The notes under the pieces were generated by a model that saw only the letters and a program-made list of their open reading frames with translations, was not told the origin of the DNA and did not search any database. Shown piece by piece: positions 53,836 through 62,769 of a stretch of 64,000 bases of DNA (the stretch's first letter is position 1; every line of letters starts with the position of its first letter). The translations under genes were made by a program, and so were the position numbers. This DNA is from Paenibacillus sp. An7 (GTDB lineage Bacteria > Bacillota > Bacilli > Paenibacillales > Paenibacillaceae): positions 1 through 64,000 of the forward strand of contig NZ_WTWX01000015.1 of NCBI RefSeq assembly GCF_009870785.1, read 5' to 3'.

Positions 53836-55095
53836 TTACTCCGTAATGGAAGTCAGAAGCGCTTCATACTCAGCGAACGTACGGCGGTAGATTCTAGATT
53901 TGTCGAGTTGGCCGTTCATTTTGTTAAAGACTTCTGTCAAGTATCTAGGGAAGATTTCATAAATGAATTCCGGATCAATATCTTTGAAATCATCACCATG
54001 AATCGTACCTGTAAAACCACTGTAGCCAATCTGAATGCAAGGCATCATGAAGGATAAATCTCCAATATCCCCTGCTGCACTAATCGCGTTGTCTTCCAGT
54101 ATTTCTTCAATAGCTTCATTCTCTTTATAGGCAGCCAGTGCAAATTCAGAAAGATAACGATCTTGTACAAAAGGCAGATAGCCCATCTGTGTAGAAGCTT
54201 CAACCTCTCCGCCCATAGCAATGGCACTTCCTTTTGCGGCCTGATCCATCTGTTTAGCTACTTCCTTCATATATTCAACAGACTGTGTACGCAGATCCGT
54301 TCCGACCGTGATTTGGTTAGGGATTACATTCGTTGACATATCCGACTGCATCACAATGGGGTTCATTCTCACTTTTTCTGCATCTTTAAAATGCTGTCTT
54401 TGCATACCAAGCGCTACATTAAATAAAGTCGACATGCTATACGCATTTGTACCTGAAGATGGATCAAAACCGGCATGAGATGCACGACCTTTAAATGTAT
54501 ACTTCTTATACAGGAAACCTGCTAGATCACAATTGATTTCAATCGTACGTTTCGGATATTCTCCACCCATCGAATGAACACATACTCCGAGGTCAATATC
54601 GTCAAATATGCCGCGTTTCATCGCTTCAGGCTTACCGCCGTAGTAGGTTATTTCCCCTTTCGCTTTCAGTCCATCACGATATGGTAAATCAAGATATTCT
54701 TCTGCAGGAACAAAAATAAAGGTAAGAGCAAAATCTAAATCTTCATATGCTTTCGTCGTAAAATAGTGCTTATACAGTGCGAGGGCTATTGCTACTTGTG
54801 TGTAATGTCCGCAGTTATGTGCTGCACCCGTTTCCTGATCGGCATGAAAATGAGACGGTGCATAAACTGCATCGAGTTCAGCTATAAATCCAAGGTTCAG
54901 CGATTTACCTGTCCCGAGTGTCGTCATAATCCCTGTCCCACAGAATACCTCATATGTAAGCTCAGGATTAACTTCAAGTAAAAATTCTAGAACCGTTTGG
55001 TGTGTTTTATGTTCCTTGTAACCTAATTCAGGATTGTCGAAAATCCGGTTAGCAATTTGTTTGATTTCTTCATACTGTTTTGTGAAAGTACTCAT
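53836..55095 (-). CDS. M20-family amidohydrolase (AbgB/N-acyl amino acid hydrolase type)
   Basis: The 419-residue protein has the two-domain M20 fold: NPELGYKEHKTHQTVLEFL at the start, AELDAVYAPSHFHADQETGAAHNCGHYTQ with metal ligands, FIFVPAEEYLDL, a dimerisation domain (KYTFKGRASHAGFDPSSGTNA) and the final ISAAGDIGDLSFMMPCIQIGYSGFTGTIHGDDF. It cleaves an acyl or p-aminobenzoyl amide from an amino acid; the exact substrate is open. GGGGGAC precedes the ATG. It leads a three-gene operon with two membrane proteins. Confidence 0.88.
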   Translation of the reverse strand: MSTFTKQYEEIKQIANRIFDNPELGYKEHKTHQTVLEFLLEVNPELTYEVFCGTGIMTTLGTGKSLNLGFIAELDAVYAPSHFHADQETGAAHNCGHYTQVAIALALYKHYFTTKAYEDLDFALTFIFVPAEEYLDLPYRDGLKAKGEITYYGGKPEAMKRGIFDDIDLGVCVHSMGGEYPKRTIEINCDLAGFLYKKYTFKGRASHAGFDPSSGTNAYSMSTLFNVALGMQRQHFKDAEKVRMNPIVMQSDMSTNVIPNQITVGTDLRTQSVEYMKEVAKQMDQAAKGSAIAMGGEVEASTQMGYLPFVQDRYLSEFALAAYKENEAIEEILEDNAISAAGDIGDLSFMMPCIQIGYSGFTGTIHGDDFKDIDPEFIYEIFPRYLTEVFNKMNGQLDKSRIYRRTFAEYEALLTSITE

Positions 55096-55320
55096 GCTGT
55101 GTCCCCCAGTTAGGTCGGTTTATATTTAATTAAATTTATATACATGTCAAAAGAACAACCTCATCATAAGTAAAAAGCAGAATATTGTCAACGTTTTTAG
55201 GATTTTTATGTCGAATTTTGCTTTATTCCCGAACATTATGTTAATAAATTGGGGTATTGTGAGGATTTTTATAGAGTCGAAACATTGAATATTTCATCCT
55301 ATAGGTTGAGTGTTTTTATA

Positions 55321-55361
55321 AAAAAAGAAGAAACCACATTGTAAATAGACAATGTGGTTTC
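55321..55361 (-). terminator. Intrinsic terminator of the HAD gene
   Basis: AAACCACATTGT (55331-55342) pairs with ACAATGTGGTTT (55349-55360). The T run lies on the minus-strand side. Confidence 0.85.
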
Positions 55362-55382
55362 CCCAGTTCAAATCGTATTTTT

Positions 55383-56069
55383 TCATAATATGCTATGTAA
55401 CTGATGTAAATCTGATATTTCATAAGTGGGGATGATATCTGTAGAATTAACGAGCCCTTTCGGATTAAACCAACAGGTATCTAAACCAGCAAGCTGTCCC
55501 CCTTTAATATCTGCACTTAGCGAATCGCCAATAATTAATGCGGTAGAAGGTTGAAAATCAGGGATTCGATCAAATACATAATCAAAAAACTCTTTCATCG
55601 GCTTCTGATAACCGGTATCTTCGGATACGAAAATCTGTTTCATATGTGGATACAGACCTGAACTTCGTAACCGGATATCTTGCGTTCTTGAAACTCCATT
55701 GGTTACGATATAAAGATCATATCGATGTTGCAGCTCTGTTACTAATTCCATGGCTCCATCCATCAGCATATGTCCTTGTTCAAGATAGGTACGGTAGGTT
55801 TGTTCTAACTGAATACCATCCGCTTCAAGTCCCCATTCTTTAAAGAAAAGCGAAAATCGAGTATGTAACACTTCATCTCTACTAATTGTTCCTTCTTCAA
55901 AAGCTCTCCATAATTGCTTATTAATCTTTCTGTAACTGGCTTCTATTTCAGGTGTGAAAGGAAGCTTCATATCTTTACATAACAGCTGAAGGGCATTGTT
56001 CTCTGCCGCACCAAAATCAAGCAACGTGTCATCTACATCAAAAAACAACGTCTTATATGTACTCATCAT
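55383..56069 (-). CDS. YjjG-type HAD phosphatase (noncanonical pyrimidine nucleotidase)
   Basis: A 228-residue HAD hydrolase with motif I FFDVDDTLLDFGAAE, motif II YIVTNGVSRTQ, motif III Lys in GYQKPMKEFFDYVF and motif IV IIGDSLSADIKGGQLAGLDTCWFNP. The helical cap and the phrase VTNGVSRTQDIRL match YjjG/YfnB, which removes phosphate from damaged or noncanonical nucleotides. A dif-like palindrome lies 200 bases upstream of its start. Confidence 0.9.
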   Translation of the reverse strand: MMSTYKTLFFDVDDTLLDFGAAENNALQLLCKDMKLPFTPEIEASYRKINKQLWRAFEEGTISRDEVLHTRFSLFFKEWGLEADGIQLEQTYRTYLEQGHMLMDGAMELVTELQHRYDLYIVTNGVSRTQDIRLRSSGLYPHMKQIFVSEDTGYQKPMKEFFDYVFDRIPDFQPSTALIIGDSLSADIKGGQLAGLDTCWFNPKGLVNSTDIIPTYEISDLHQLHSIL

Positions 56070-56265
56070 AGGTCATCTCTTTCTTAATATATTTACAGCA
56101 ATGATTTGATATCTATTAAATAATACCTTGTATTGAGGAGAAAGGACATATGCCATTTTATGAAAACGAATGATATTCTAAAAATTAGTCTCTACCAGTA
56201 TAGAGTAGCTTTCATTGTAAACCTAAATAGCCTTATTAGATTAGTTAGAATTATTTACTATGATA

Positions 56266-56297
56266 CAGGTTTACATAATTATAATTATGTAAACCTG
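56266..56297. repeat. dif-like palindrome, site 3
   Basis: Arms GGTTTACATAA (56268-56278) and TTATGTAAACC (56285-56295) surround TTATAA, and the symmetry extends two bases further on each side. The arms are identical to those of site 2, nine kilobases away. Confidence 0.75.
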
Positions 56298-56351
56298 AAT
56301 ATGTTTTTCTTCAAAGTCCCCTTTCTGATAACCATTCTTATAGGAGAAAAC

Positions 56352-56393
56352 AAAAAAATCAGGACATTGAGAAAATCCCAACGGTCCTGATTC
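56352..56393 (-). terminator. Intrinsic terminator of the RDD gene
   Basis: On the minus strand AATCAGGAC pairs with GTCCTGATT and is followed by TTTTT. Confidence 0.75.
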
Positions 56394-56422
56394 CTTAGTT
56401 CTTATTTAGTTCTTATTCAGTC

Positions 56423-56827
56423 TTATTTAAATTGAACTACTTCTGTCCCTGCAATAAAATCGTGAATAGCACGTTTATCTTCTCTAAATACGACCATAAA
56501 CAAGCTGATAATCCAGCCTATGCCGAGCGTAATTCCATATACGAAGCTTGCTACCAGATTGCGCAGCAGCATCGTTCCAATCCCTGGTGGGCCCTCGTCT
56601 GATACCTTTTGTATTTTGATACCACATAGTCGTTTCCCGATCGTGCATCCTCCCCAAAAGACAGGGAGAAGCAGCGAATAAAGGAAAAGAAGCAGCTGCG
56701 TCACCCAATTGTCGTCTGTAGATCCCGTCAGGATATTAGACAAAATGTACAACGGGAGACCTACGATGATCCCATCAAGCAGCCCCGCAAAGAAACGCGA
56801 CCAAAAACCAGCTGGTTCACTTACCAT
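56423..56827 (-). CDS. RDD-family membrane protein
   Basis: A 134-residue protein with the RDD pattern: AGFWSRFFAGLLDGIIVGLPLYIL (Arg-Asp), a middle helix LLLFLYSLLLPVFWGGCTIGKRLCGIKI, and the C-terminal GWIISLFMVVFREDKRAIHDFIAGTEVV. Members are suspected ion/proton transporters or membrane adaptors. AGGTGGTG precedes the ATG. It is monocistronic. Confidence 0.9.
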   Translation of the reverse strand: MVSEPAGFWSRFFAGLLDGIIVGLPLYILSNILTGSTDDNWVTQLLLFLYSLLLPVFWGGCTIGKRLCGIKIQKVSDEGPPGIGTMLLRNLVASFVYGITLGIGWIISLFMVVFREDKRAIHDFIAGTEVVQFK

Positions 56828-56974
56828 ACCGTCACCACCTATTCGTATTCAGTTACCTGTATTCATATGTAGGTAATAACGACATGTAATATGAATCAGT
56901 TACGAAAATGGAAAGAAAAACATTTTTCACTTAAAGTGATGTGAGATGATTTTCATACGATTAGAATGAAAACA

Positions 56975-57598
56975 CTAGTCATTACTCATGACATGCAGAT
57001 AAAAGTTCAAGTCATTTTCTAAGTGTTTTTTCATCAATTCTTCCGCTTTTTCTCCATCTCTCATCTTGATTGCCTCATATATTTCTTCATGTTCATCAAT
57101 GAGATGAGGCCGATTATAGATAACAACGGTTTTTCTGAGTAAGTAAATGATAGCCTGCATCCGGTCAATGATATCAATCATCAACGGATTATTGCTTGCT
57201 CTCACAATATCATTATGAAAATCTTCATTGGCAGACATAATCTCTTCTTTCGTTCCTTTTCTGCCAACCTCCACATATTGGTACAGTTTTTCAATTTCAT
57301 TTTCTTTCAAGAAAATAGCCGCACACCGAGCTGAGTATCCTTCCAGCAAGATTCTCACACTAAATATATTTCGCAAGTCCTTCTCCGTTGGCTTTACTAC
57401 TTTCTTTTTAACAATAAGACCTTCATTTTCTAATTTACGTATAGAGTCTCTTATGGGGGTTCTGCTGACACCAAGTTCGGCAGCGAGTTTTTCTTCGACG
57501 ATCTTCGTACCGCTAGAAAGCTCACCGGTTAATATTTTATCACGGAGAATTTCGTAACATTGATGATACGCCGGTCGTGAGTTGTTACCTTCAAGCAC
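56975..57598 (-). CDS. GntR-family (FadR/FCD subfamily) transcriptional regulator
   Basis: The best start is GTG 57598, six bases after a perfect GGAGGTG, giving 207 residues; an ATG at 57619 lacks a ribosome site. The winged helix reads LAAELGVSRTPIRDSIRKLENEGLIV and is followed by a helical FCD ligand domain (RNIFSVRILLEGYSARCAA, NEDFHNDIVRASNNPLM, DEHEEIYEAIKMRD) with the His and Asp metal ligands. It is divergent from the acid-sugar operon and likely represses it and itself through palindromes at 57731-57784. Confidence 0.9.
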   Translation of the reverse strand: MLEGNNSRPAYHQCYEILRDKILTGELSSGTKIVEEKLAAELGVSRTPIRDSIRKLENEGLIVKKKVVKPTEKDLRNIFSVRILLEGYSARCAAIFLKENEIEKLYQYVEVGRKGTKEEIMSANEDFHNDIVRASNNPLMIDIIDRMQAIIYLLRKTVVIYNRPHLIDEHEEIYEAIKMRDGEKAEELMKKHLENDLNFYLHVMSND

Positions 57599-57730
57599 TA
57601 ACTTCACCTCCGTTAACATTACAAGTTATTACTCATATTACCAAATTACCACTGAAAAATCTTTTATATAAAAATGGCAATGAAAATATATCATACGATA
57701 AATTTATGACAGTGTACAACTAACACCTTT

Positions 57731-57784
57731 TTGTATACAAAATTATAATGAATTGTATACAAATTTGTTTATGTAGTATACAAT
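57731..57784. promoter_or_regulatory. GntR operator array with promoter
   Basis: Two perfect TTGTATACAA palindromes (57731-57740 and 57753-57762) are 22 bases apart, about two helical turns. A third, weaker copy AGTATACAAT is at 57775-57784. They fit the FadR-subfamily pattern TNGTNNNACNA. A TATAAT at 57744-57749 sits between the first two, so binding would block the promoter of the downstream operon. Confidence 0.75.
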
Positions 57785-57947
57785 AATAACGAAAACAAGA
57801 TTGTAAGCGGTTGCCTTTTTACTTTCTACAGAATCACTGATCTGATAACGATAAGCGAATGACTGATTATAGTGAAGTACATGGGCAAGAACCAAATCAA
57901 GGTCATACCAGGCCTTACATAAAACTACTAAATAGGAGGAAAAAATC

Positions 57948-58856
57948 ATGACAAAAAAAGTTGGATTTATCGGACTAGGTATTATGGGGAAACCAATGGC
58001 CTTAAACCTTATTAAAGCCGGACACACACTAACGGTAAATGATCTCAATCAAGAAGCGGTTCAAACATTAGTAAAAGCGGGTGCACTCACTGCAAGTACA
58101 CCAAAAGAAGTTGCGGAAAACAGTGAAATCATCATCACCATGCTTCCTGCTTCAAAACATGTACAATCTGTTGTACTCGGTGAGAACGGAATTTTAGCTG
58201 GAGCTAAAGAAGGTTCTATTATTATTGATATGAGCTCTATTACTCCTGCTGTTACCAAAGCACTTGCTGAAGAAGCAGCCCAAAAAGGCGTCGGTTTCTT
58301 AGATGCACCAGTCAGCGGCGGTGAACCTAAAGCGATTGATGGAACATTAGCTATTATGGTCGGTGGTAAAGAAAGCGTATTCGAAGCAGCAAAATCAGTT
58401 CTATTTGATATGGGTAGCGCTGTTACTCTCGTCGGAGACAGCGGATGCGGTGTTACTGCGAAACTTGCAAACCAAATCATTGTTAACCTTAACATTGCTG
58501 CGATGTCAGAAGCTCTTGTACTAGCTGCAAAAGCAGGGATTGATATTGAGAAAATGTACCAAGCTATCCGTGGCGGACTAGCAGGAAGTGCAGTCCTCGA
58601 TGCTAAAGTTCCTTTAATCTTGGACAGAAACTTTGCTCCAGGCGGCACGATTGCCATCAATATGAAAGATATTACGAATGTAATGGATACTGCGCATGAA
58701 ATTGGCGTACCTCTTCCTCTATCCAGCCACCTTTTAGAAATCTTCCATGCCTTGAAAGTTGACGGCAAACTGATGGATGACCACGGCGGTATCGTACAGT
58801 ACTACGAAAAACTCGCAAATGTCGAAGTTGGGGGTTCTAGCAATGAGCACAAATAA
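57948..58856 (+). CDS. Beta-hydroxyacid dehydrogenase (LtnD / tartronate semialdehyde reductase type)
   Basis: A 302-residue enzyme with NAD(P)-binding GFIGLGIMGKPMALNL, the substrate loop DAPVSGGEPKAIDGTLAIMVGG and the catalytic-Lys helix GCGVTAKLANQIIVNLNIAAMSEAL. The neighbouring DUF1537 kinase and GntP permease suggest an L-threonate/D-erythronate 2-dehydrogenase role. GGAGG precedes the ATG. The next gene overlaps its end by 14 bases. Confidence 0.9.
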   Translation: MTKKVGFIGLGIMGKPMALNLIKAGHTLTVNDLNQEAVQTLVKAGALTASTPKEVAENSEIIITMLPASKHVQSVVLGENGILAGAKEGSIIIDMSSITPAVTKALAEEAAQKGVGFLDAPVSGGEPKAIDGTLAIMVGGKESVFEAAKSVLFDMGSAVTLVGDSGCGVTAKLANQIIVNLNIAAMSEALVLAAKAGIDIEKMYQAIRGGLAGSAVLDAKVPLILDRNFAPGGTIAINMKDITNVMDTAHEIGVPLPLSSHLLEIFHALKVDGKLMDDHGGIVQYYEKLANVEVGGSSNEHK

Positions 58857-60279
58857 AAGATTAGTGGAAGAAGTCTTCAGCAAAATCCCTTCTTTTGATA
58901 CAACGCTTGTGAATGAAACCATTAAAAATGAGTTATCCAATTTCAATAAAAAAATCATTGTTCTCGACGATGACCCAACGGGTGTTCAAACCGTACACGG
59001 CATTTCCGTTTATACGGATTGGTCTTTGGAAAGTATCGAAAAAGGTTTTCAGGAAGAGAACTCCATGTTCTTTATCTTAACGAATTCACGTGGATTTACG
59101 GCAGCTGAAACAACAAAGGCGCATCAAGAAATTGCTGCAAATATCGTAGAAGCTGCGAAGAAAAGTAATCGTGAATTTACCATCATCAGCCGTGGAGATT
59201 CCACATTACGCGGACACTACCCACTGGAAACACAAGTGTTGAAAGAAACGGTGGAAGCGGATTCGGATATGAAATTTGATGGTGAGATCATCCTTCCTTT
59301 CTTTAAAGAAGGCGGCCGTTACACCATTGATAATATTCACTATGTTCAATACGATACGGAGCTCGTTCCTGCCGGGGAAACTGAATTTGCGAAAGACCGC
59401 ACCTTTGGTTATACCAAATCCCATTTAGGCGAATGGGCTGAAGAAAAATCGAACGGTGAATATAAAGCTGAACATATGACTTATATTTCGCTGGACAGCC
59501 TGCGCGCAGTGGATATCGAAACGATTGAACAGCAGCTGCTGAAAGTGGAAGATTTTAATAAAGTAATTGTAAATGCGGTCGACTATTCTGATGTAAAAGT
59601 CTTTACTATAGCCCTCATTCGAGCAATGAATAAAGGAAAGAACTTCCTGTTTAGAAGTGCTGCAGCACTTACGAAAGTCATCGGCGGTGTGAGTGATAAA
59701 GCCCTGCTCTCTCGTGATGAGATTATGAGTGATTCTACTAACCACGGCGGACTCGTTATTATCGGATCCCATGTTAAGAAAACGACGGAACAATTCGAGG
59801 AACTGAAAAAATCAAACGACATTGAGTTCATTGAATTTAACGTTCATCTTGTATTAGAACCAGAAAAATTCGAAAAAGAATTGGATCGAGTTGTTGAAGA
59901 AACCAATAAACTGATCCTAAATGGAACCAATGTTGCTGTATACACAAGAAGAGAACGTTTAGATCTTGGAGAAGGCAAACAAGAAGAAGAGTTGAAACTT
60001 TCCGTAAAAATTTCAGATGCTGTTACAAGTATCGTGAAACGGTTAGAAGTTAGACCTTCTTACATTATTGCTAAAGGCGGCATTACCTCTAGTGACATTG
60101 GAACAAACGGTCTTGAAGTAAAAAGAGCGACAGTAGCAGGTCAAATTCGTCCGGGAATTCCTGTCTGGACTACAGACAATGAAAGTAAATTCCCTGGAAT
60201 CTCCTATGTTATCTTCCCTGGAAACGTAGGTACGAAAACGGATTTAAGAGAAGTTGTTGAAATGTTAAGCAAAAAGTAA
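58843..60279 (+). CDS. Four-carbon acid sugar kinase (DUF1537, OtnK/DtnK type)
   Basis: Start taken at ATG 58843 with GGGGGT upstream, giving 478 residues. The N-domain begins KIIVLDDDPTGVQTVHGISVYTDW, the family hallmark, with ISRGDSTLRGHYPLE. The C-domain has IIAKGGITSSDIGTNGLEVKRATVAGQI and WTTDNESKFPGISYVIFPGNVG for ATP binding. It phosphorylates a 2-keto or 3-oxo four-carbon acid produced by the dehydrogenase. The decarboxylase (OtnC) or PdxA2 partner is not in the window. Confidence 0.92.
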   Translation: MSTNKRLVEEVFSKIPSFDTTLVNETIKNELSNFNKKIIVLDDDPTGVQTVHGISVYTDWSLESIEKGFQEENSMFFILTNSRGFTAAETTKAHQEIAANIVEAAKKSNREFTIISRGDSTLRGHYPLETQVLKETVEADSDMKFDGEIILPFFKEGGRYTIDNIHYVQYDTELVPAGETEFAKDRTFGYTKSHLGEWAEEKSNGEYKAEHMTYISLDSLRAVDIETIEQQLLKVEDFNKVIVNAVDYSDVKVFTIALIRAMNKGKNFLFRSAAALTKVIGGVSDKALLSRDEIMSDSTNHGGLVIIGSHVKKTTEQFEELKKSNDIEFIEFNVHLVLEPEKFEKELDRVVEETNKLILNGTNVAVYTRRERLDLGEGKQEEELKLSVKISDAVTSIVKRLEVRPSYIIAKGGITSSDIGTNGLEVKRATVAGQIRPGIPVWTTDNESKFPGISYVIFPGNVGTKTDLREVVEMLSKK

Positions 60280-60436
60280 TCTGTCTTATTTGTAACTGTG
60301 CCCGGAAGTAAGGAGTGTAACGCAGCAATACTTTTTCATGAAAACGTGTTTATTCATTTTAAAGTTACTATGTGAGTGCACTCCTTATGGAAGTGGTCTT
60401 CTATAATGAAGTGATAATGGAAAGAAGGAAAAACAA

Positions 60437-61756
60437 ATGCCGATTATATCTGTTACTATTGGGGTTGTACTATTATTAGTATTAATGATGGTTTGTAAGT
60501 TAAACGCTTTCTTATCTCTAATTATTGTTTCTCTAGCGGTTGCCATGCTAGAAGGCATGACACCGACCGAGGCCATAGGATCTATTGAATCTGGGCTGGG
60601 AGGAACACTTGGGCATCTCACCATGATTATTATCTTTGGGGGGATTCTTGGGAAGTTAATGACGGATTCAGGCGGTGCGCAGCGTATTGCTACAACAATG
60701 ATTAGTGCTTTCGGAGAAAAGAGAACTCAGCTTGCGGCTGTCTTTACAGCTGCTATTGTTGGAATCGCTTTATTCTTTGAAACAGGCGTTGTTGTCTTGA
60801 TTCCATTAGTATTTACGATTGCTATTGCAGCTAGAGTTCCTGTGCTTTATCTGGGGATGCCTGTAATCGCTGCCCTAATTACGATGCATGGTTTTGTACC
60901 CCCGCACCCTGGTCCAACAGCCGTTGCCAATGTGTTTGAAGCTAATATCGGGCTAACCATGATTCTTGGAATCATCATTGCTATTCCCGCCTTTATTCTT
61001 GCAGGCCCTGTGTATACTAAGTTATTCAAAAAAGAATCTTTAGAAATTGAAATTCCAAAAGGCTTATTTAATCCAAAAGAATTTAAAGAAGAAGAACTTC
61101 CTAAATTCGGAATCAGTCTTTTCACTGCTCTGCTACCCGTGATTTTAATCGCACTGCAAACGGTGGTTGAACTTGTTGCACCGGGTTCAGCAATTGCACC
61201 CATCACTAATTTTATCGGTAACGCGAATGTAGCTCTATTAATCTCCGTTATTGTCGCGATCTTCACGTTCGGTTTAAATCTAGGTAAAAAAATGCCGGAA
61301 GTTATGCATTCTCTTAGTGAATCTGTAAGCGGTATCGGCATGATCCTCCTCATTATTGCAGGAGGCGGTGCGTTCAAACAAGTGCTGGTTGACAGCCATA
61401 TTGATCAGTATATATCCGATCTTATGTCGGGTTCGAGCCTCTCTCCACTTCTTCTTACCTGGCTGATCGCAGCTATTCTAAGAATTGCGGTAGGTTCTGC
61501 TACAGTAGCAGGTATGACAGCTGCTGGTATTGCTGCACCTCTTGTTGCAGCTACTGGCGTTAGCCCAGAGCTTATGGTACTTGCTGCTGGTGCAGGAAGT
61601 GTTACCTTCTCACACGTAAATGATGCAGGTTTCTGGATTTACAAAGAGTACTTTAACCTTAGTATCGGTAAAACCATTAAAACCTGGTCTGTCATGGTAA
61701 CTATTATTTCGTTAGTAGGACTTGCTGGTGTCCTCATTATGGATCTATTTATTTAA
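60437..61756 (+). CDS. Gluconate:H+ symporter family (GntP) permease
   Basis: A 439-residue polytopic permease with GntP hallmarks: LGHLTMIIIFGGILGKLMTDSGGAQRIA, FFETGVVVLIPLVFTIAIAA, HGFVPPHPGPTAVAN, GGGAFKQVLVDSHI, and the C-terminal GSATVAGMTAAGIAAPL and FSHVNDAGFW. In this operon it most likely imports the four-carbon acid sugar. AAGGA precedes the ATG. It is separated from the kinase by 157 bases that contain an inverted repeat (AAGGAGTG near 60310 and CACTCCTT near 60379) without a T run. Confidence 0.92.
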   Translation: MPIISVTIGVVLLLVLMMVCKLNAFLSLIIVSLAVAMLEGMTPTEAIGSIESGLGGTLGHLTMIIIFGGILGKLMTDSGGAQRIATTMISAFGEKRTQLAAVFTAAIVGIALFFETGVVVLIPLVFTIAIAARVPVLYLGMPVIAALITMHGFVPPHPGPTAVANVFEANIGLTMILGIIIAIPAFILAGPVYTKLFKKESLEIEIPKGLFNPKEFKEEELPKFGISLFTALLPVILIALQTVVELVAPGSAIAPITNFIGNANVALLISVIVAIFTFGLNLGKKMPEVMHSLSESVSGIGMILLIIAGGGAFKQVLVDSHIDQYISDLMSGSSLSPLLLTWLIAAILRIAVGSATVAGMTAAGIAAPLVAATGVSPELMVLAAGAGSVTFSHVNDAGFWIYKEYFNLSIGKTIKTWSVMVTIISLVGLAGVLIMDLFI

Positions 61757-61760
61757 CTTG

Positions 61761-61796
61761 AAAAGGCACTGTTCCCTCGGAGCAGTGCCTTTTTTG
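61761..61796 (+). terminator. Intrinsic terminator of the acid-sugar operon
   Basis: AAGGCACTG (61763-61771) pairs with CAGTGCCTT (61783-61791), followed by TTTTTG. Confidence 0.85.
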
Positions 61797-61804
61797 TATG
61801 TATT

Positions 61805-62203
61805 TTATTGCGTTCTAAAATCGAATTTCTCATTAGGCACGTTTAGAGTGTGCCCATTAATATGTACCGTGTCGCTGTCAATCCATTTTACAGCTGCGTT
61901 ATCTTCGCGATAATTCCAATAGATCGTTTTGGAATTGCCTTTCTGGTCGTTCATGACTAGCTCCCCTCGGATCGCAAAGGATGTGGTGGCTCCTCCATTT
62001 ATACGGTAAGCTTTTAATGTATAGGCTCCGTCTGGTGAGGTCACTTCTGTAAGATACTCTCCTTTTGGTAATCGATTCGTATCGAACAACGCCCAATAGA
62101 CAGCATAGCCTAAGACACTCATACAGGCTAAACCAACAATTGTAATCATGCGAAGCGTCTTTTTTCTGATCTTCTTTATTTCTATTGACTCATTATCCAT
62201 CAT
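61805..62203 (-). CDS. DUF5412-like small membrane-anchored protein
   Basis: The 132-residue protein has a basic N-terminus, one helix (MITIVGLACMSVLGYAVYWALF) and an extracellular beta-rich part with LPKGEYLTEVTSPDGAYTLKAYRINGG, RGELVMNDQKGNSKTIYWNY and the final NGHTLNVPNEKFDFR. This is the pattern I associate with DUF5412. Its function is unknown. AGGAGG precedes a double ATG. The next minus-strand gene ends 26 bases upstream. Confidence 0.78.
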   Translation of the reverse strand: MMDNESIEIKKIRKKTLRMITIVGLACMSVLGYAVYWALFDTNRLPKGEYLTEVTSPDGAYTLKAYRINGGATTSFAIRGELVMNDQKGNSKTIYWNYREDNAAVKWIDSDTVHINGHTLNVPNEKFDFRTQ

Positions 62204-62229
62204 CTTTCCTCCTCTTCCTATATATCTTA

Positions 62230-62697
62230 TTATTGATGAGACAATACTTCCGCTGGATCATAATCACTTATGATTCTATAACCCTGAGAATAAGATTTGT
62301 GATCTTTGAGCTTACCACTAGTTTGAATATATAGATAATTATCTGCTCCGTAGACAATAGTAAATCTATAATCCGATTTGTTAACCACAATCTCCATCCT
62401 GTAAATCATGGAATCGAAGGATGGCATATCCTTTGTTCTCATCAGCCGAATGTCAGCTAAATCGTCCACTATCTCATGAATTTGATTCGGATCGGTAACT
62501 TCAATCCACTCTTCATCCCGTGGTAAATAACTAATTCGGAGAGATGTCACTTCATCTGTATCGCTTATGTGCTTCATGACGAGATTCTGGAAAGAGGTAA
62601 AAGTACGCGCGTATTGCACCCCGATCGTCACTCCAACAAGGCTTACGATGATAAAGAGAAAAATCATAAAGAATGTCTTCTGCTTCAAACTCTTCAT
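62230..62697 (-). CDS. Membrane-anchored protein of unknown function
   Basis: The 155-residue protein has one N-terminal helix (FFMIFLFIIVSLVGVTIGV) and a soluble domain with WIEVTDPNQIHEIVDDLADIRLMR and a repeated YRFTIVYGADNYLYIQTSG strand pattern. It resembles small Bacillus proteins with a DUF5301-like domain, but I am not sure. GAGAGG touches the ATG at 62697; a TTG nine bases in would be better spaced. It is probably cotranscribed with the DUF5412-like gene. Confidence 0.65.
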   Translation of the reverse strand: MKSLKQKTFFMIFLFIIVSLVGVTIGVQYARTFTSFQNLVMKHISDTDEVTSLRISYLPRDEEWIEVTDPNQIHEIVDDLADIRLMRTKDMPSFDSMIYRMEIVVNKSDYRFTIVYGADNYLYIQTSGKLKDHKSYSQGYRIISDYDPAEVLSHQ

Positions 62698-62720
62698 CCT
62701 CTCGCAGGCAAGTTTTCTTA

Positions 62721-62763
62721 TAAAAAGACCGAGAAATATCTCTTTCGAGAAGGTTCTCGGTCC
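62721..62763 (-). terminator. Intrinsic terminator
   Basis: On the minus strand GGACCGAGA pairs with TCTCGGTCT around a loop and is followed by TTTTTA. It ends the methyltransferase gene. Confidence 0.8.
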
Positions 62764-62769
62764 TCCTTA

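Noticed and set aside
55103-55160. TTTATATTTAATTAAATTTATA as another member of the palindrome family
   Set aside because: It is a simple AT-rich stretch without the TTATGTAAAC arm.
58061-58768. 235-codon minus-strand frame opposite the dehydrogenase
   Set aside because: The plus strand encodes a complete beta-hydroxyacid dehydrogenase with all motifs, so the reverse frame is a codon-bias artefact.
60847-61377. 176-codon minus-strand frame opposite the GntP permease
   Set aside because: Shadow of a membrane-protein gene, without a start site or a family pattern.
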